A DNA stretch of 64,000 nt, taken from the NCBI RefSeq assembly GCF_016595235.1, contig NZ_JAENHL010000008.1, positions 416,390-480,389 on the forward strand. Reading direction: 5' to 3'. Shown one piece after another: positions 1-8,537 of the stretch. Origin of the DNA: Taklimakanibacter albus. Its GTDB lineage: Bacteria; Pseudomonadota; Alphaproteobacteria; Rhizobiales; Aestuariivirgaceae. The translations under genes were made by a program, and so were the position numbers. Below the pieces are notes generated by a model. The model was given only the letters and a program-made list of their open reading frames with translations, ran no database searches and was not told where the DNA came from. Each line of letters opens with the position of its first letter. The first letter of the stretch is position 1.

Positions 1-415
1 CGTATTTTGCTTTGTTCCAGGCCAGCACGACCGAATAGAACATCGAGCCGACCCAGTGATCGCTGAAGCTGCCGGGGACGAAGCCGTCCTTGTTGATCAC
101 AGTGAAGTCGAGCGTCTCGAACAGGCCCTCCTTGGCGCCTTGCGCGCAATCCGAGCTGCCAAGCTCGGCGATGTCCCACGTCACCGCGCCCGACTGGACC
201 TGAAGCCGGACATCGACGATGCCGGAGAGCGTCTCTTCCTTTATGGTGATGCCGAGCGCTTTCGCGGCGGGCTCGAAGAAAGCGGCCCGTTCGGCATCCT
301 GATAGACGCCGCCCCATGAGGCGACCGTGATGCTTTCCTCTGCGTGAGCAGCTCCTGCCCCCAGCAGCGCGCTCGACGTCAGCAGAGCCAACGCAAAAAA
401 TTTTCTTGTAAACAT
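1..415 (-). CDS. ABC transporter solute-binding protein, spermidine/putrescine type (partial)
   Basis: The gene starts at an ATG at 415 and runs off the left edge, leaving 138 codons. The first 25 residues are a classic Sec signal peptide: basic MFTRK, a hydrophobic core, and an AHA cleavage site after residue 25. The mature protein opens with the VASWGGVYQDAE motif typical of PotD/PotF-like periplasmic binding proteins (SBP_bac_8 class). It should bind a small cationic or amino-acid-like solute in the periplasm for an ABC importer that lies outside the window. A strong Shine-Dalgarno sequence (GGGAGGA) precedes the start. It lies 121 bp downstream of the M24 hydrolase on the same strand and is probably co-transcribed with it. 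The ligand is not determinable from this fragment. Confidence 0.85.
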   Translation of the reverse strand, partial: MFTRKFFALALLTSSALLGAGAAHAEESITVASWGGVYQDAERAAFFEPAAKALGITIKEETLSGIVDVRLQVQSGAVTWDIAELGSSDCAQGAKEGLFETLDFTVINKDGFVPGSFSDHWVGSMFYSVVLAWNKAKY

Positions 416-465
416 AAGTTCCTCCCTTTGCTTGTTATGTGACACGGACTTCTACTTTCATTATT

Positions 466-512
466 GCGCATCGGTTTATCCGAAAACCGCGCGCACTCTT
501 CGGACCGATGCT
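466..512. repeat. Rhizobiales-type short palindromic intergenic repeat, copy 1
   Basis: Imperfect dyad with outer arms GCATCGG (468-474) and CCGATGC (505-511), inner arms TCCGA and TCGGA, and an AAAACCG core. It sits between the hydrolase and binding-protein genes. Three more copies share the same architecture, at 7821-7866, 14195-14240 and 52404-52451. As RNA it would fold into a hairpin that could terminate or stabilise transcripts. Confidence 0.7.
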
Positions 513-536
513 CTAAACTGACCGTTGCCCTTCGGT

Positions 537-1775
537 TCAATCCAGCACGCAGAGATCGCGCGGGATCCGGCTGGCGATGCGCGCTCCCTCGGCTGAGAAA
601 ATGAAAGTGTCGATGGTGAGCGACAGGCCGCTCTGGCGCGGACCGAAGAACACCGCCTCGTGATTGACGACCGTCATCGGCAGGAACTTTTCGCCCGGCT
701 TCGAGATGCTCTTGTCGTAGATGAAAGGCCCGACCCAGTCGGGCGGGAAGGCGACGCCCAGCTCATAGCCGCCGATCCAATAGGCCTCGTCGAGCAAACC
801 CTGCTCGGCATAATAGGCATGAGCGGTGTCGATGAGGGTCGCGACTTCCATGCCCGGCCGCAGAACCGGCTCGATCGCCTTGAAGACCGCCGCCACGCGG
901 TTGTGGAAATCGAGGACATCCTTGGGCGGGTCGCCGACAAAGAAGCCGCGCGCCATATTGCTGTGATAGCGGTTGTAGACCCCGCAGACATCGACATTGA
1001 CTCGCTCACCCTTGGCGATCTTCTTGCGGGTCGCGATCGGATGGCTGCAATTGGCGCGGAAGCCCGACATCACCGGCGGCAGGATGCCAGGGAACTCGCC
1101 CCCGGCGCGCGTCATCGCGGCGATCATCTCGCCGAAGACTTCGAGTTCGGTAACGCCCGGACGGATCGTCTCTTTCGCGGCGATCATGCCGATATCGGCG
1201 ATGCGGGTCGCTTCCTCGATGCATTTCATCTCGAGCGGCGATTTGATGTGGCGTGCTTCGCGAATGATGTCGGTCGCATCGACCACGGCCATTCCTTCCT
1301 TCTGGAAGGCCAAGACATATTGCTCGCTGACGATCGGGTTCGGCCGGTAATTGTAGCGCTCGAGGCCGGCCGTCCCCTTCAGGTAGCCCGCTGCCCGCAA
1401 TTCATCGATGATGAAGGTCAAGCCGTCGCGGCGCGTGCCGATCGGGAAAATACGGATGTCGCTCGATATGGTCGACACGCGCGACAGGATGGCCTCGCTC
1501 GGTGTCTCGAAATGAATGAAGTCGTCGCGATCGGCGCGGATGGCGATGCCGCTCGAGGGCGGAAAGGGACGGCCGCTTTGCGCCTGATACCATTCGGCCT
1601 GGAAGCCGGTCAGATAGAAGATGCTTTCGGGCGCGCTGACGAAGAGAAGATCGAGCTTGCGGGCGGCCATGCCGGCTCTGACCCGCGTCAAACGATCGGC
1701 ATATTCCTCGCGTGGGAACGGGGCTTCGCGATGGTTTTCGACATTCGCAAGTACCTCGTTGAAATTCTTTCTCAT
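537..1775 (-). CDS. M24-family hydrolase, creatinase/Xaa-Pro peptidase-like
   Basis: 412 residues. The N-terminal creatinase-type domain covers roughly residues 23-155 and the C-terminal pita-bread M24 domain roughly 175-400. Residues expected for a two-metal peptidase are mostly replaced. The first Asp is present (D262 in NVDVCG), the second position is Asn (N273 in YHSNMAR), the GHGxG histidine motif reads GYELG (336-340), and the final Glu region reads LTIDTF. H245 is retained. This pattern resembles metal-independent creatinase-like hydrolases more than true aminopeptidases, so a C-N hydrolysis of a small amidino or N-acyl compound is plausible. AGAGGGGG upstream gives a good ribosome site. 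It is divergent from a LysR regulator and precedes a solute-binding protein gene, suggesting an uptake-plus-hydrolysis unit. The substrate is unknown. Confidence 0.8.
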   Translation of the reverse strand: MRKNFNEVLANVENHREAPFPREEYADRLTRVRAGMAARKLDLLFVSAPESIFYLTGFQAEWYQAQSGRPFPPSSGIAIRADRDDFIHFETPSEAILSRVSTISSDIRIFPIGTRRDGLTFIIDELRAAGYLKGTAGLERYNYRPNPIVSEQYVLAFQKEGMAVVDATDIIREARHIKSPLEMKCIEEATRIADIGMIAAKETIRPGVTELEVFGEMIAAMTRAGGEFPGILPPVMSGFRANCSHPIATRKKIAKGERVNVDVCGVYNRYHSNMARGFFVGDPPKDVLDFHNRVAAVFKAIEPVLRPGMEVATLIDTAHAYYAEQGLLDEAYWIGGYELGVAFPPDWVGPFIYDKSISKPGEKFLPMTVVNHEAVFFGPRQSGLSLTIDTFIFSAEGARIASRIPRDLCVLD

Positions 1776-1908
1776 TTTCCCCCTCTGGCCAAAACCGGCA
1801 GTGATTTTTCAGTTGCTTGGCAGGGAGATTGATGTGAGATAATTTTGCTGTCAAACCCGTAATTCTCATCATATAGTTGAGAAATATGAACATATTTGGA
1901 AAGCTGAA
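1776..1908. promoter_or_regulatory. Divergent promoter region with LysR-type candidate operator
   Basis: This 133-bp AT-richer spacer separates the hydrolase gene (minus) from the LysR gene (plus). It contains a perfect inverted repeat TTCTCA (1863-1868) and TGAGAA (1878-1883) with a 9-bp spacer, about 26 bp before the LysR start codon. LysR regulators usually bind such dyads in divergent regions and repress their own gene. The operator assignment is inference. Confidence 0.5.
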
Positions 1909-2808
1909 ATGCGGCGCCATTTGCCCTCGTTGAACAGTCTGGTCGCCTTCGAAGCGGTGGGCCGGAACGGCAATCTGCAGCGGGCGGCGCGCGAGCTTCT
2001 GGTCACCCACAGCGCGGTCAGCCACCAATTGCGCTGTCTCGGCGAGCAGGTGGAAACGGCGCTGTTCGAAAAGAACGGCCGCAAGCTCGAGCTGACGCCG
2101 CGCGGACGGCGGCTGCTCGAAACGGTCACCACCTCACTCGACCAAATCGAAAGCGTGCTCAGCGAGATCAACCGCGATATCGGCGACCGCAGCCTCAAGA
2201 TCGCGACCACCCCGGCGATCGCCAGCGCGCCCATCCTCGAATATGTCGCGGAGTTCATCGAGCAGAATCAGCTCGCCGAGTTCTCGTGGGTCCCGATCGA
2301 TCAGATTGACGAGACCGTCGACCTCATCATTTCCTGGCGGCCCGTGCATGTGCCGGGCGAGAAGGAAGTCACCCACATTCATACGAATTATTTTCCCGTC
2401 TGCAGCCCGGGCCTCCTGCATCGCAGCGACCGTCTCACCAGCATCGAGGATCTGCGCGGCCATATTCTCATTCACGGGAATTATGATGGGGCGGACTGGA
2501 AGCATTTTCTCGCCGGCCTCGGCCATGAAGGTTTCCAGCCGAAATCCCACATGTATCTCGGCGACACGTTCGTGGCCCACCAGGCGGCGCGCGGCGGCTG
2601 CGGCATCGCGATCGGGGATGAGATTCTGGTCGATCGCGATCTGCGCGAGGGCAGCCTGGTGCGGGCGCTGCCGATCTCAGTGCCGGCGCCGGCGCCCTTC
2701 TGCATCGTGACGCCCTATCACAGCCAGAGCAGCGACATGGTGCAGAGCTTCAAACGCTGGTTCATGCGCAAAGTGGCGGAAACGCCGATCCGTGCTGTGT
2801 CACCGTGA
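1909..2808 (+). CDS. LysR-family transcriptional regulator (GcvA-like)
   Basis: 299 residues. An N-terminal winged helix-turn-helix (about residues 8-66) has the LysR signature FEAVGRNGNLQRAARELLVTH followed by SAVSHQLRCLGEQV. A periplasmic-binding-like effector domain follows (about 95-295). The sequence resembles the GcvA subgroup. The ATG at 1909 has GGAAAG eight bases upstream. It is transcribed away from the M24 hydrolase/binding-protein unit, the usual layout for a LysR activator of a neighbouring catabolic operon, with the compound handled by that operon as likely co-inducer. A candidate dyad operator lies in the shared spacer. Confidence 0.9.
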   Translation: MRRHLPSLNSLVAFEAVGRNGNLQRAARELLVTHSAVSHQLRCLGEQVETALFEKNGRKLELTPRGRRLLETVTTSLDQIESVLSEINRDIGDRSLKIATTPAIASAPILEYVAEFIEQNQLAEFSWVPIDQIDETVDLIISWRPVHVPGEKEVTHIHTNYFPVCSPGLLHRSDRLTSIEDLRGHILIHGNYDGADWKHFLAGLGHEGFQPKSHMYLGDTFVAHQAARGGCGIAIGDEILVDRDLREGSLVRALPISVPAPAPFCIVTPYHSQSSDMVQSFKRWFMRKVAETPIRAVSP

Positions 2809-2848
2809 GGCGGAGGGGTCATGTGAAAGGCGGGAAGATCATCCAACT

Positions 2849-2995
2849 TTTCCCTTCTCCCGTTGCGCAGCAATGGGAGAAGGTGCCCGACAGGGCGGAT
2901 GAGGGCTCTTCTGAAAAGCAAATCGGCCTGAAGCAACGAGCCCTCACCCGGCCTTCGGCCACCCTCTCCCATCCTGCGGACAGGAGAGGGGGAAA
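2849..2995. repeat. Double-hairpin intergenic repeat (about 150 bp), copy 1
   Basis: The segment consists of two hairpins facing each other. The left hairpin has CCTTCTCCC (2853-2861) pairing with GGGAGAAGG (2875-2883). The right hairpin has CCCTCTCC (2962-2969) pairing with GGAGAGGG (2983-2990). Between them, GAGGGCTC and GAGCCCTC also pair, so the whole element is a large imperfect palindrome. A second copy lies at 43731-43876 in the opposite orientation. It fills most of the gap between the LysR gene and the flagellar cluster. Confidence 0.8.
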
Positions 2996-3019
2996 CCAGG
3001 AGCAGCCTTGCCTCGCGGC

Positions 3020-3502
3020 CTATTCTTTCTTCTTCTCGACCAATGAATTGAAGCGGACCTCGTCCTTGGCGAGATAATTCAGCTGCTCGACCAGGACATC
3101 CTTGACCAGCTCGGTCTTGAAACGTTCATTGACCTTGGCCGCCATCTGCTTGGTCAATTCATCGACATTGTATTTATCGAGGCGCTTGAAGTCGATCTTG
3201 TCCCCCGAGGCGAAGATGGCGCGATAGGCCTCATCGACGAGGAAGACATCCGGCGGCACCGACAATTTGCGCAAGGTGGCGCCATCGACGGTGAAGACGA
3301 ACTGGGCGATGACATACCCCTTGATCTCGCCTTCCGACAGCATCGGCACGCTGATCGGATTGGTCTTCACATAATCGAGACCACCGAAGAACTCGTCCGC
3401 CTTGGCGTCGACCGGCGCATCGGCCTGCCACAGCACGGTGGCGTAGCTGGCGCCCAGCGTTACCAGGCAGGCCCAGATGCCGACCAGGAGGAATTTTACC
3501 AC
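3020..3502 (-). CDS. Uncharacterised membrane-anchored protein at the end of the flagellar cluster
   Basis: 160 residues. One N-terminal membrane segment (about residues 2-22, preceded only by MVK) anchors a predicted periplasmic domain rich in charged helices (about 90-160). I recognise no catalytic motif. The start overlaps the FlgN-like gene by 7 bp, so it is translated as the last gene of the flagellar transcript. The topology (short cytoplasmic tip, one membrane helix, globular periplasmic part) is FliL-like, but a clear FliL is encoded at 22707-23222, so this is not simply FliL. A role in basal body or stator assembly is inferred from position only. Confidence 0.75.
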   Translation of the reverse strand: MVKFLLVGIWACLVTLGASYATVLWQADAPVDAKADEFFGGLDYVKTNPISVPMLSEGEIKGYVIAQFVFTVDGATLRKLSVPPDVFLVDEAYRAIFASGDKIDFKRLDKYNVDELTKQMAAKVNERFKTELVKDVLVEQLNYLAKDEVRFNSLVEKKKE

Positions 3503-3882
3503 GGGTTCTTGTCCGGCGCCGGCATGCGATTGGAATAAGTGCCATCGGACTCGCTGTCACGGATCGTCTGGGCGACGAGCGTGGTGATCTCCCTGGCGGC
3601 GGACAGATGCATTGCCAGCGCCGCCTGATTGGTCGCGAGCTTGGCCTTGAGCGCTTTCAGTCGTGACGCTGTCACCTCGTCCGGGCGCCCGCCATCGAGC
3701 GCACGGATGGCCCGCATCAGGTCAAGCAGACCGCGGCTCTTGCGGTTGTTGAAATCCTGCAGGTCGACGACCCGCATCTCGCGCAGCGCCGCCGTCTCGG
3801 AATCGATGACCGCCCCGATACGCTCCATCGCCTCGTTGAGGGCACCCGTCGGCAAGGACACAGAAGACATTATATTCATCAC
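3496..3882 (-). CDS. flgN: FlgN-like flagellar export chaperone
   Basis: 128 residues, almost entirely helical. The segment around residues 34-62 (ALREMRVVDLQDFNNRK then SRGLLDLMRAIRAL) matches the alphaproteobacterial FlgN pattern, in which a long coiled helix binds hook-filament junction proteins FlgK and FlgL before export. It overlaps the preceding flgJ stop by 4 bp (ATGA). The Met-rich start (MMNIM) leaves the exact initiation codon slightly uncertain. Its substrates FlgK and FlgL are encoded nearby in the same cluster. Assigned from fold features and context. Confidence 0.7.
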   Translation of the reverse strand: MMNIMSSVSLPTGALNEAMERIGAVIDSETAALREMRVVDLQDFNNRKSRGLLDLMRAIRALDGGRPDEVTASRLKALKAKLATNQAALAMHLSAAREITTLVAQTIRDSESDGTYSNRMPAPDKNPW

Positions 3883-4463
3883 CCTTCATCACGCAGTTTT
3901 TCGGTCTCGGCCGGTTCGCCGGGCCAGACCGTCTCCGCCTTCACCAGCTGGCCGTCCAGGAACGGCAGATAGCTCGCCCAGCCGCCAAAAGGCGCGGCGC
4001 GCGAGATCGACTCCGACAAGGAGAAGCCGGCCTCCGGTCCCTCTTCCGGTCCGGCCGCCTTTCGCGCCTCATTCGCCAGCAGCCGGTCGGCCACGCCGAT
4101 GCCGCCGCTCTCGGCGATCTCGGTGCCGATCTTCTCCGCCAGCTGCGAACGCCAGACATCGCCGGCGGTGCCGGAGCCGTAATTGGCTTCCGAGCCCTTG
4201 GGCAGCATGTTCTCGACGAAGCTCTGGATGAAGAAGGCCTCGAAATTCCGGTAGGCGTCCGGCACATCCCCGGCATCCTGCCGCGGGCCACAGGCGCCCG
4301 ACTGCGGCACCGGCCGGACGTCGCCGACAAAACTGGCGAATTCGTGCCGTGTCGCCTCGGTGCCGGGCTGGCCAGTGAGCTTGTCGGCCGCCGCCTGCCG
4401 CCGGACTGGATCCGCGGCCCTGACGACATCGAGCACGATATCAGAGGGCGGTTTGATCGCCAT
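3879..4463 (-). CDS. flgJ: FlgJ-like rod-binding protein without a hydrolase domain
   Basis: 194 residues. The rod-binding domain sits at about residues 71-125 (FEAFFIQSFVENMLP, then GVADRLL near its end), the region by which FlgJ caps the growing rod. The C-terminal peptidoglycan hydrolase domain of enterobacterial FlgJ is absent; the rest is a short Pro/Gly-rich tail. A separate lytic transglycosylase gene at 14242-14817 probably supplies the wall-cutting activity. It lies 44 bp downstream of the fliJ-like gene and overlaps flgN by 4 bp. Confidence 0.85.
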   Translation of the reverse strand: MAIKPPSDIVLDVVRAADPVRRQAAADKLTGQPGTEATRHEFASFVGDVRPVPQSGACGPRQDAGDVPDAYRNFEAFFIQSFVENMLPKGSEANYGSGTAGDVWRSQLAEKIGTEIAESGGIGVADRLLANEARKAAGPEEGPEAGFSLSESISRAAPFGGWASYLPFLDGQLVKAETVWPGEPAETEKLRDEG

Positions 4464-4507
4464 GGGCAGAGTTCTCCCGATTGGACTCCGAATTTGCCAG
4501 ACGAAGC

Positions 4508-4906
4508 TTACGGGAGGCTGGTCTTGGCCGGCAGGGCCGCCCGTTCGATCAGGTCGACGAGCTCGCGCTGCTCCTCGGCCCGGCTCCAGGCTCCCCGCAT
4601 GCTCGCATGAAGCCGTTCCGTATGTTTCTTCTGCTTCGCCCGCTCACGCAGCCGTCCCGCGACCACGTCCTGGTCGCGCTTCACATTCGCCTCTTCCTCC
4701 TCGATGGCGCGCAGGCGTTTCGCCATTGGGTAGATGAAGGCGCCGTAAAGCGTGTCGTGCCGGTCGAGGGCGCCGAGGAGCTCCACCCGCTCCTCCCCCA
4801 ATGCCGCCTCGCGCTGCTTCAGCAGGCCAAGCTTGCGCTCCTCGGTGCGGTGCAGCTCGGCCTGGACCTTGAGGATGCGCGACAGGGAACGCAGACGGTT
4901 CTGCAT
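4508..4906 (-). CDS. fliJ: FliJ-like flagellar export coiled-coil protein
   Basis: 132 residues from the ATG at 4906, which begins MQNRLRSLSRIL and sits two bases after the fliR stop. An upstream ATG at 4927 is also in frame but would overlap fliR. The protein is a highly charged continuous coiled coil of the length expected for FliJ, the soluble export component that links the FliI ATPase ring to FlhA. Sequence identity to FliJ is too low to prove by eye; length, coiled-coil character and position next to fliR and flhA are the evidence. Confidence 0.65.
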   Translation of the reverse strand: MQNRLRSLSRILKVQAELHRTEERKLGLLKQREAALGEERVELLGALDRHDTLYGAFIYPMAKRLRAIEEEEANVKRDQDVVAGRLRERAKQKKHTERLHASMRGAWSRAEEQRELVDLIERAALPAKTSLP

Positions 4907-4908
4907 GA

Positions 4909-5664
4909 TCACTGCGCCCGCAGCCAATCACCGAGCGAGGTGATGTAAATGGTGAGAAAGTCGCCGATGGTGAAATAGAGCAGGATGAGCCCTCCCATGG
5001 TGGCGAATGGCAAAGAGACGAAATAGACGGGGATCTGCGGCGTCAGCTTATTGATGAGACCGATGGCCAGGTTGAAGATGATGCCGAAGACGAGGAAGGG
5101 AGCGCTCATCCGCAGCGCCAGCAGAAAGGTCTCCTGCATGCGGTCGGCGATCTGGATCAATCCGCCCTGCACGCTGAAGGCGGATCCCACCGGCCAGGTC
5201 GCATAGGACCCGACCAGCACGCTCAACACCTCCCAATGCAGGTCGGCGACGAAGAAAAGTACGGTGGCGCTCATGGTGACCAGCGACACCAGCGTCGGCA
5301 TCGCCTCGTTGTCGTCCACCGGAACCCCGGGCAGAGCGCTGAAGCCGACATAACTGGTCATCGCCATGACCATGAACTGCAAAGCCAGAAAGAAGATGCG
5401 GCCGAGCAGGCCGATGAGCGAGCCGGTGAACGTCTCGGTCCCGATCACATAAAGCAAGGAAGCAGGTGAGGCGTTTTCGACCGCCGGGCGCACGGAATCG
5501 AGGAGAAGCGGGCTCAGGGCCAAGGCGACGGCAAAGGAAATGAACAGCCGTACCTGGACCGGCACGCGCGGGCTCGAAAAGCCGGCCATCAGCATCAGGC
5601 ACCCGCCGATCCGGCAGAAGATCGCGAATACGGCGAGGACCGTCGAAGGTCCCAGCTCGGTCAC
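4909..5664 (-). CDS. fliR: Flagellar export apparatus protein FliR
   Basis: 251 residues, very hydrophobic with about six membrane segments. The FliR pattern is visible in [17 protein letters not shown] near the N terminus, [26 protein letters not shown]-like residues near 190, and the C-terminal [12 protein letters not shown]. FliR forms the export gate in the MS-ring together with FliP and FliQ. Its start overlaps the flhA stop by 4 bp, indicating translational coupling. The usual length is about 250-260 residues, so it is complete. Confidence 0.95.
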   Translation of the reverse strand: MTELGPSTVLAVFAIFCRIGGCLMLMAGFSSPRVPVQVRLFISFAVALALSPLLLDSVRPAVENASPASLLYVIGTETFTGSLIGLLGRIFFLALQFMVMAMTSYVGFSALPGVPVDDNEAMPTLVSLVTMSATVLFFVADLHWEVLSVLVGSYATWPVGSAFSVQGGLIQIADRMQETFLLALRMSAPFLVFGIIFNLAIGLINKLTPQIPVYFVSLPFATMGGLILLYFTIGDFLTIYITSLGDWLRAQ

Positions 5665-7751
5665 GACAACGCGCCCAGCGACTCGATCTGCACCCCGCGC
5701 GCGATCTCGACATGCGACAGGACGGGCAGCGTCGGGAACAGCCGCTCGACGATCATGCGGACATAGGGCCTGGCATCGGGAGCGGTGACCAGGACGAAAC
5801 GCTCGCCCTTGTCCAGATGTTTGCGGATCACCGCCGAGGCGTCATTGCCAAACTGCTCGATCATACGGGGATCGATGTCGAATTCGATCACCTCGCCCTT
5901 GGCGTCACGCTTTAGGCTTTGATGGAAGGCGAGCTCCCAGCGATTGCCGAGCCGCAAGACCTTGAGCACGCCGTTCTCGACCAGATCGCCCCAGATCTGC
6001 GGCGCGATGCGCATGCGGACATGCTCGGCGATCTGCTCGGGACGGCGCGCATGCGGCGCGATCTCGGCCACGGCTTCCAGAATGAGATTGAGGTTGCGCA
6101 CCGTGACCCGCTCGGCAAGGAGAAGCTTCAGCACCGCCTGCAGGCCCGAATGGGAGATCTGCGCCGGGCTGATCTCCTCGATGAGGCGCTTATATTCGGG
6201 CTCCAGACGGTCGAGCAGAGCACGCAGGTCGCGATAGGACAGAAGCTGCGCCAGATTGCTGCGGATGACCTCGCTCAGATGAGTCAGCAGGATGGAGATA
6301 TTGTCGATCGGCGCGAAGCCGTCGCGCTTCACCTCGCTGGCGAAGAGCTCAGGGATCCACATCGCCTTCATGCCGAAGGATGGCTCACGGATTTCATCAC
6401 CCGGCACGTCGGGCTTGCGCTGGTCACCGATGAGAACCAGCACCTCGCCGATGCGCAGATCATAGGTGGCGGAAACCGTGCCATGGATCTTGATCTGATA
6501 CCGCTTGGGCGGCAGCGTCAGATCATCGGAGAGCTTGATGTCGGGCACGACAAAGCCATATTGGCTGGCGAATTTGCGCCGCATTTTCTTGACCCGGCTG
6601 GCCAGCTCGCCATGAGAAGCGAGGAACTGCGTCGCCAGCTGCTTGCCGAGGCAGAGCTCGATCTCGACGATCTTGAGCGATTCCTTGACCGACTGACGCG
6701 CCTCATCCTCCGCGTGCTTCTCCGCCGCCTTCACTTTCGCCACCTCGGCGGCCGCATTTTGCGCACGGCGGCGCGGGATGGCATAGCTGATGAAGGCCAT
6801 GGTGGCGCCGAGCAGCGCGAAGGGCAGAAACGGCAGGCCCGGCGTCAGCGCCAGCACCGCCATCAGCAACGCCGCCACCAGGAGCGCGCGCGGGTAATTG
6901 CCGAGCTGGCCGAAGACGGCCTTATCGGCCGAACCGTGATTGCCGCCTTTGGAGACCAGGAGGCCGGCGGCGAGCGAGACGATGAGAGCCGGAACCTGCG
7001 TCACCAGGCCGTCGCCGACCGACAGCTTCGTATAGACATCCGAGGCATCCGCCAGCGACATGCCGTGGCGCGTCACGCCGATGACAATACCGCCGAAGAT
7101 GTTCACGGCGGTGATGATCAAACCGGCTATCGCGTCGCCGCGCACGAATTTCGACGCGCCGTCCATGGAGCCGAAGAAGGCGCTTTCCTGCTCGAGCTCG
7201 CGGCGCCGTCTCTGGGCTTCCTTGTCGTCGATGAGACCGGCGGAAAGATCGGCATCGATGGCCATCTGCTTGCCGGGAATGGCATCCAGGGTAAAGCGGG
7301 CGCCGACTTCGGCGATACGCGTGGCGCCCTTGGTGATGACCAGGAAATTGACGGTGATGAGGATGACAAAGACGATCACACCGATGACGAAGTCGCCGCT
7401 CATCACGAGCTGCGCGAAGCCGCCGATGACATGGCCGGCGGCGGTGGTGCCTTCCGCGCCATGGGTGAGGATCAGGCGGGTGGTGGCGATATTGAGCGAC
7501 AGGCGCAGCATCGTCGCGATGAGGAGGACCGTCGGGAAGGCCGAGAAATCGAGCGGTCGCTGGATCCACAGCGCCACCATGAGGATCAGGACGGAGAGAG
7601 CGATCGAAAAGGCCAGCCCGATATCGATGATGATGGCGGGGATGGGCAGGAACAGCACCGTCAGGATGAAGACGATACCGATGGCGAAGCCGATATCCCG
7701 GCCGTTGCTTTTCAGCGGTTGAACGTAACTGGAGACTGCCGCATCACTCAT
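5661..7751 (-). CDS. flhA: Flagellar export apparatus protein FlhA
   Basis: 696 residues, normal for FlhA. The N-terminal half (about 17-340) contains eight membrane segments and the conserved FHIPEP-family loop ([19 protein letters not shown] followed by [21 protein letters not shown]). The C-terminal half (about 350-696) is the cytosolic nonameric ring domain that docks chaperone-substrate complexes. FlhA is the proton-coupled export engine. It is followed by fliR with a 4-bp overlap. A 115-bp gap to the upstream fliQ contains a palindromic repeat, so part of its transcript may be set by that element. Confidence 0.97.
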   Translation of the reverse strand: MSDAAVSSYVQPLKSNGRDIGFAIGIVFILTVLFLPIPAIIIDIGLAFSIALSVLILMVALWIQRPLDFSAFPTVLLIATMLRLSLNIATTRLILTHGAEGTTAAGHVIGGFAQLVMSGDFVIGVIVFVILITVNFLVITKGATRIAEVGARFTLDAIPGKQMAIDADLSAGLIDDKEAQRRRRELEQESAFFGSMDGASKFVRGDAIAGLIITAVNIFGGIVIGVTRHGMSLADASDVYTKLSVGDGLVTQVPALIVSLAAGLLVSKGGNHGSADKAVFGQLGNYPRALLVAALLMAVLALTPGLPFLPFALLGATMAFISYAIPRRRAQNAAAEVAKVKAAEKHAEDEARQSVKESLKIVEIELCLGKQLATQFLASHGELASRVKKMRRKFASQYGFVVPDIKLSDDLTLPPKRYQIKIHGTVSATYDLRIGEVLVLIGDQRKPDVPGDEIREPSFGMKAMWIPELFASEVKRDGFAPIDNISILLTHLSEVIRSNLAQLLSYRDLRALLDRLEPEYKRLIEEISPAQISHSGLQAVLKLLLAERVTVRNLNLILEAVAEIAPHARRPEQIAEHVRMRIAPQIWGDLVENGVLKVLRLGNRWELAFHQSLKRDAKGEVIEFDIDPRMIEQFGNDASAVIRKHLDKGERFVLVTAPDARPYVRMIVERLFPTLPVLSHVEIARGVQIESLGALS

Positions 7752-7820
7752 AGATCAAATTCCATAATCAGAACCTGATCTTGGCGAGGTAACCTTGCGT
7801 GGGGGTTTCGCTCTGTTAGG

Positions 7821-7866
7821 CGCATCAACTTTATCCGAAAAGTCTGCAACTTTTCGGGTTGATGCG
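7821..7866. repeat. Rhizobiales-type short palindromic intergenic repeat, copy 2
   Basis: Near-perfect nested dyad: CGCATCAAC (7821-7829) pairs with GTTGATGCG (7858-7866), and CCGAAAAGT (7835-7843) pairs with ACTTTTCGG (7849-7857). It abuts the fliQ stop codon and lies between fliQ and flhA inside the flagellar cluster. It is the most symmetrical of the four copies in the window. Confidence 0.85.
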
Positions 7867-8133
7867 TCAGAACCCGGTCTCTATTCGGGCGTAGATCATC
7901 TCGGTGAAGGTATAGAGCTGGGCGCCGATGAAAGGCGCCGTCAGCGCGATCATGACGAAGATGACCAGGATCTTCGGCACGAAGGTCAGGGTCATTTCCT
8001 GGATCTGGGTCAAGGCCTGGAACAGCGCGATCACGATGCCGATCGCCATGGCCGCGGCAATCGCCGGGCCTGAGGCCATGATCACCGTCCAGATGGCCGA
8101 CTGGACGATGTCAAGTGCGTCAGCCTCGTTCAT
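7867..8133 (-). CDS. fliQ: Flagellar export apparatus protein FliQ
   Basis: 88 residues with two membrane hairpin segments (about 15-40 and 52-75). The sequence [15 protein letters not shown] at the start and ALTQIQEMTLTFVPK in the loop are diagnostic of FliQ, a gate component assembled with FliP and FliR. Its start overlaps the flgD stop by 4 bp. Length is exactly that of the family. Confidence 0.96.
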   Translation of the reverse strand: MNEADALDIVQSAIWTVIMASGPAIAAAMAIGIVIALFQALTQIQEMTLTFVPKILVIFVMIALTAPFIGAQLYTFTEMIYARIETGF

Positions 8134-8537
8134 GAGGCTTTGACGACCACGCCGGGCTCGATCGGAACCTGCTTGTCGCCCTCGAGAATGGCGACGGCGC
8201 CGCCCGCAATGATCTTGATCGCCGTGACCTTGCCGGTGATGGCGCCATCGGCGGATGTAATCGTGCGTCCGATCAGCCCGTCGGCCTGGTTGAGCGCCGA
8301 GGTGGTGAGCAGCGCGTCGAGCTTGTTGTTGGTCTTGATCGCCTGTTCCACATTCGAGAAGGAGGCGAGCTGCGCCATATATTGCGTCGAGTCATTGGGC
8401 TTGGTCGGGTCCTGGTTCTTCATCTCCGCCACCAGGAGCCTCAGGAAAGCGTTGTAATCCAACGTAGCGGCGGCCGCCGAGCCGGGGACCGGCGGCGTGT
8501 TCCCGCCATTCGAGGAATTCGTGCCGTTCACTTGCAT
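8130..8537 (-). CDS. flgD: Flagellar hook assembly scaffold FlgD (short form)
   Basis: 135 residues. The conserved N-terminal FlgD domain is clear: [19 protein letters not shown] then [15 protein letters not shown] (about 27-66). FlgD caps the growing hook. The protein ends after a small beta-rich segment and lacks the extended C-terminal domains of the enterobacterial protein, as is normal in Rhizobiales. Its start overlaps the flbT stop by 10 bp and its stop overlaps fliQ, so it belongs to the flgE-flgK-flgL-flaF-flbT unit. Confidence 0.93.
   Translation of the reverse strand: MQVNGTNSSNGGNTPPVPGSAAAATLDYNAFLRLLVAEMKNQDPTKPNDSTQYMAQLASFSNVEQAIKTNNKLDALLTTSALNQADGLIGRTITSADGAITGKVTAIKIIAGGAVAILEGDKQVPIEPGVVVKAS

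Noticed and set aside
660-1832. Plus-strand open frame (390 codons) opposite the M24 hydrolase
   Set aside because: Shadow frame; the hydrolase has clear family motifs and a good ribosome site.
2849-2995. Possible CRISPR-like or tRNA-like structure
   Set aside because: Only two opposed hairpins with no regular repeat-spacer series and no tRNA cloverleaf; it matches the dispersed repeat at 43731-43876.
5919-7778. Long plus-strand open frame (619 codons) opposite flhA
   Set aside because: It is the antisense shadow of flhA in high-GC DNA, with His/Asp/Arg-rich composition and no domain.
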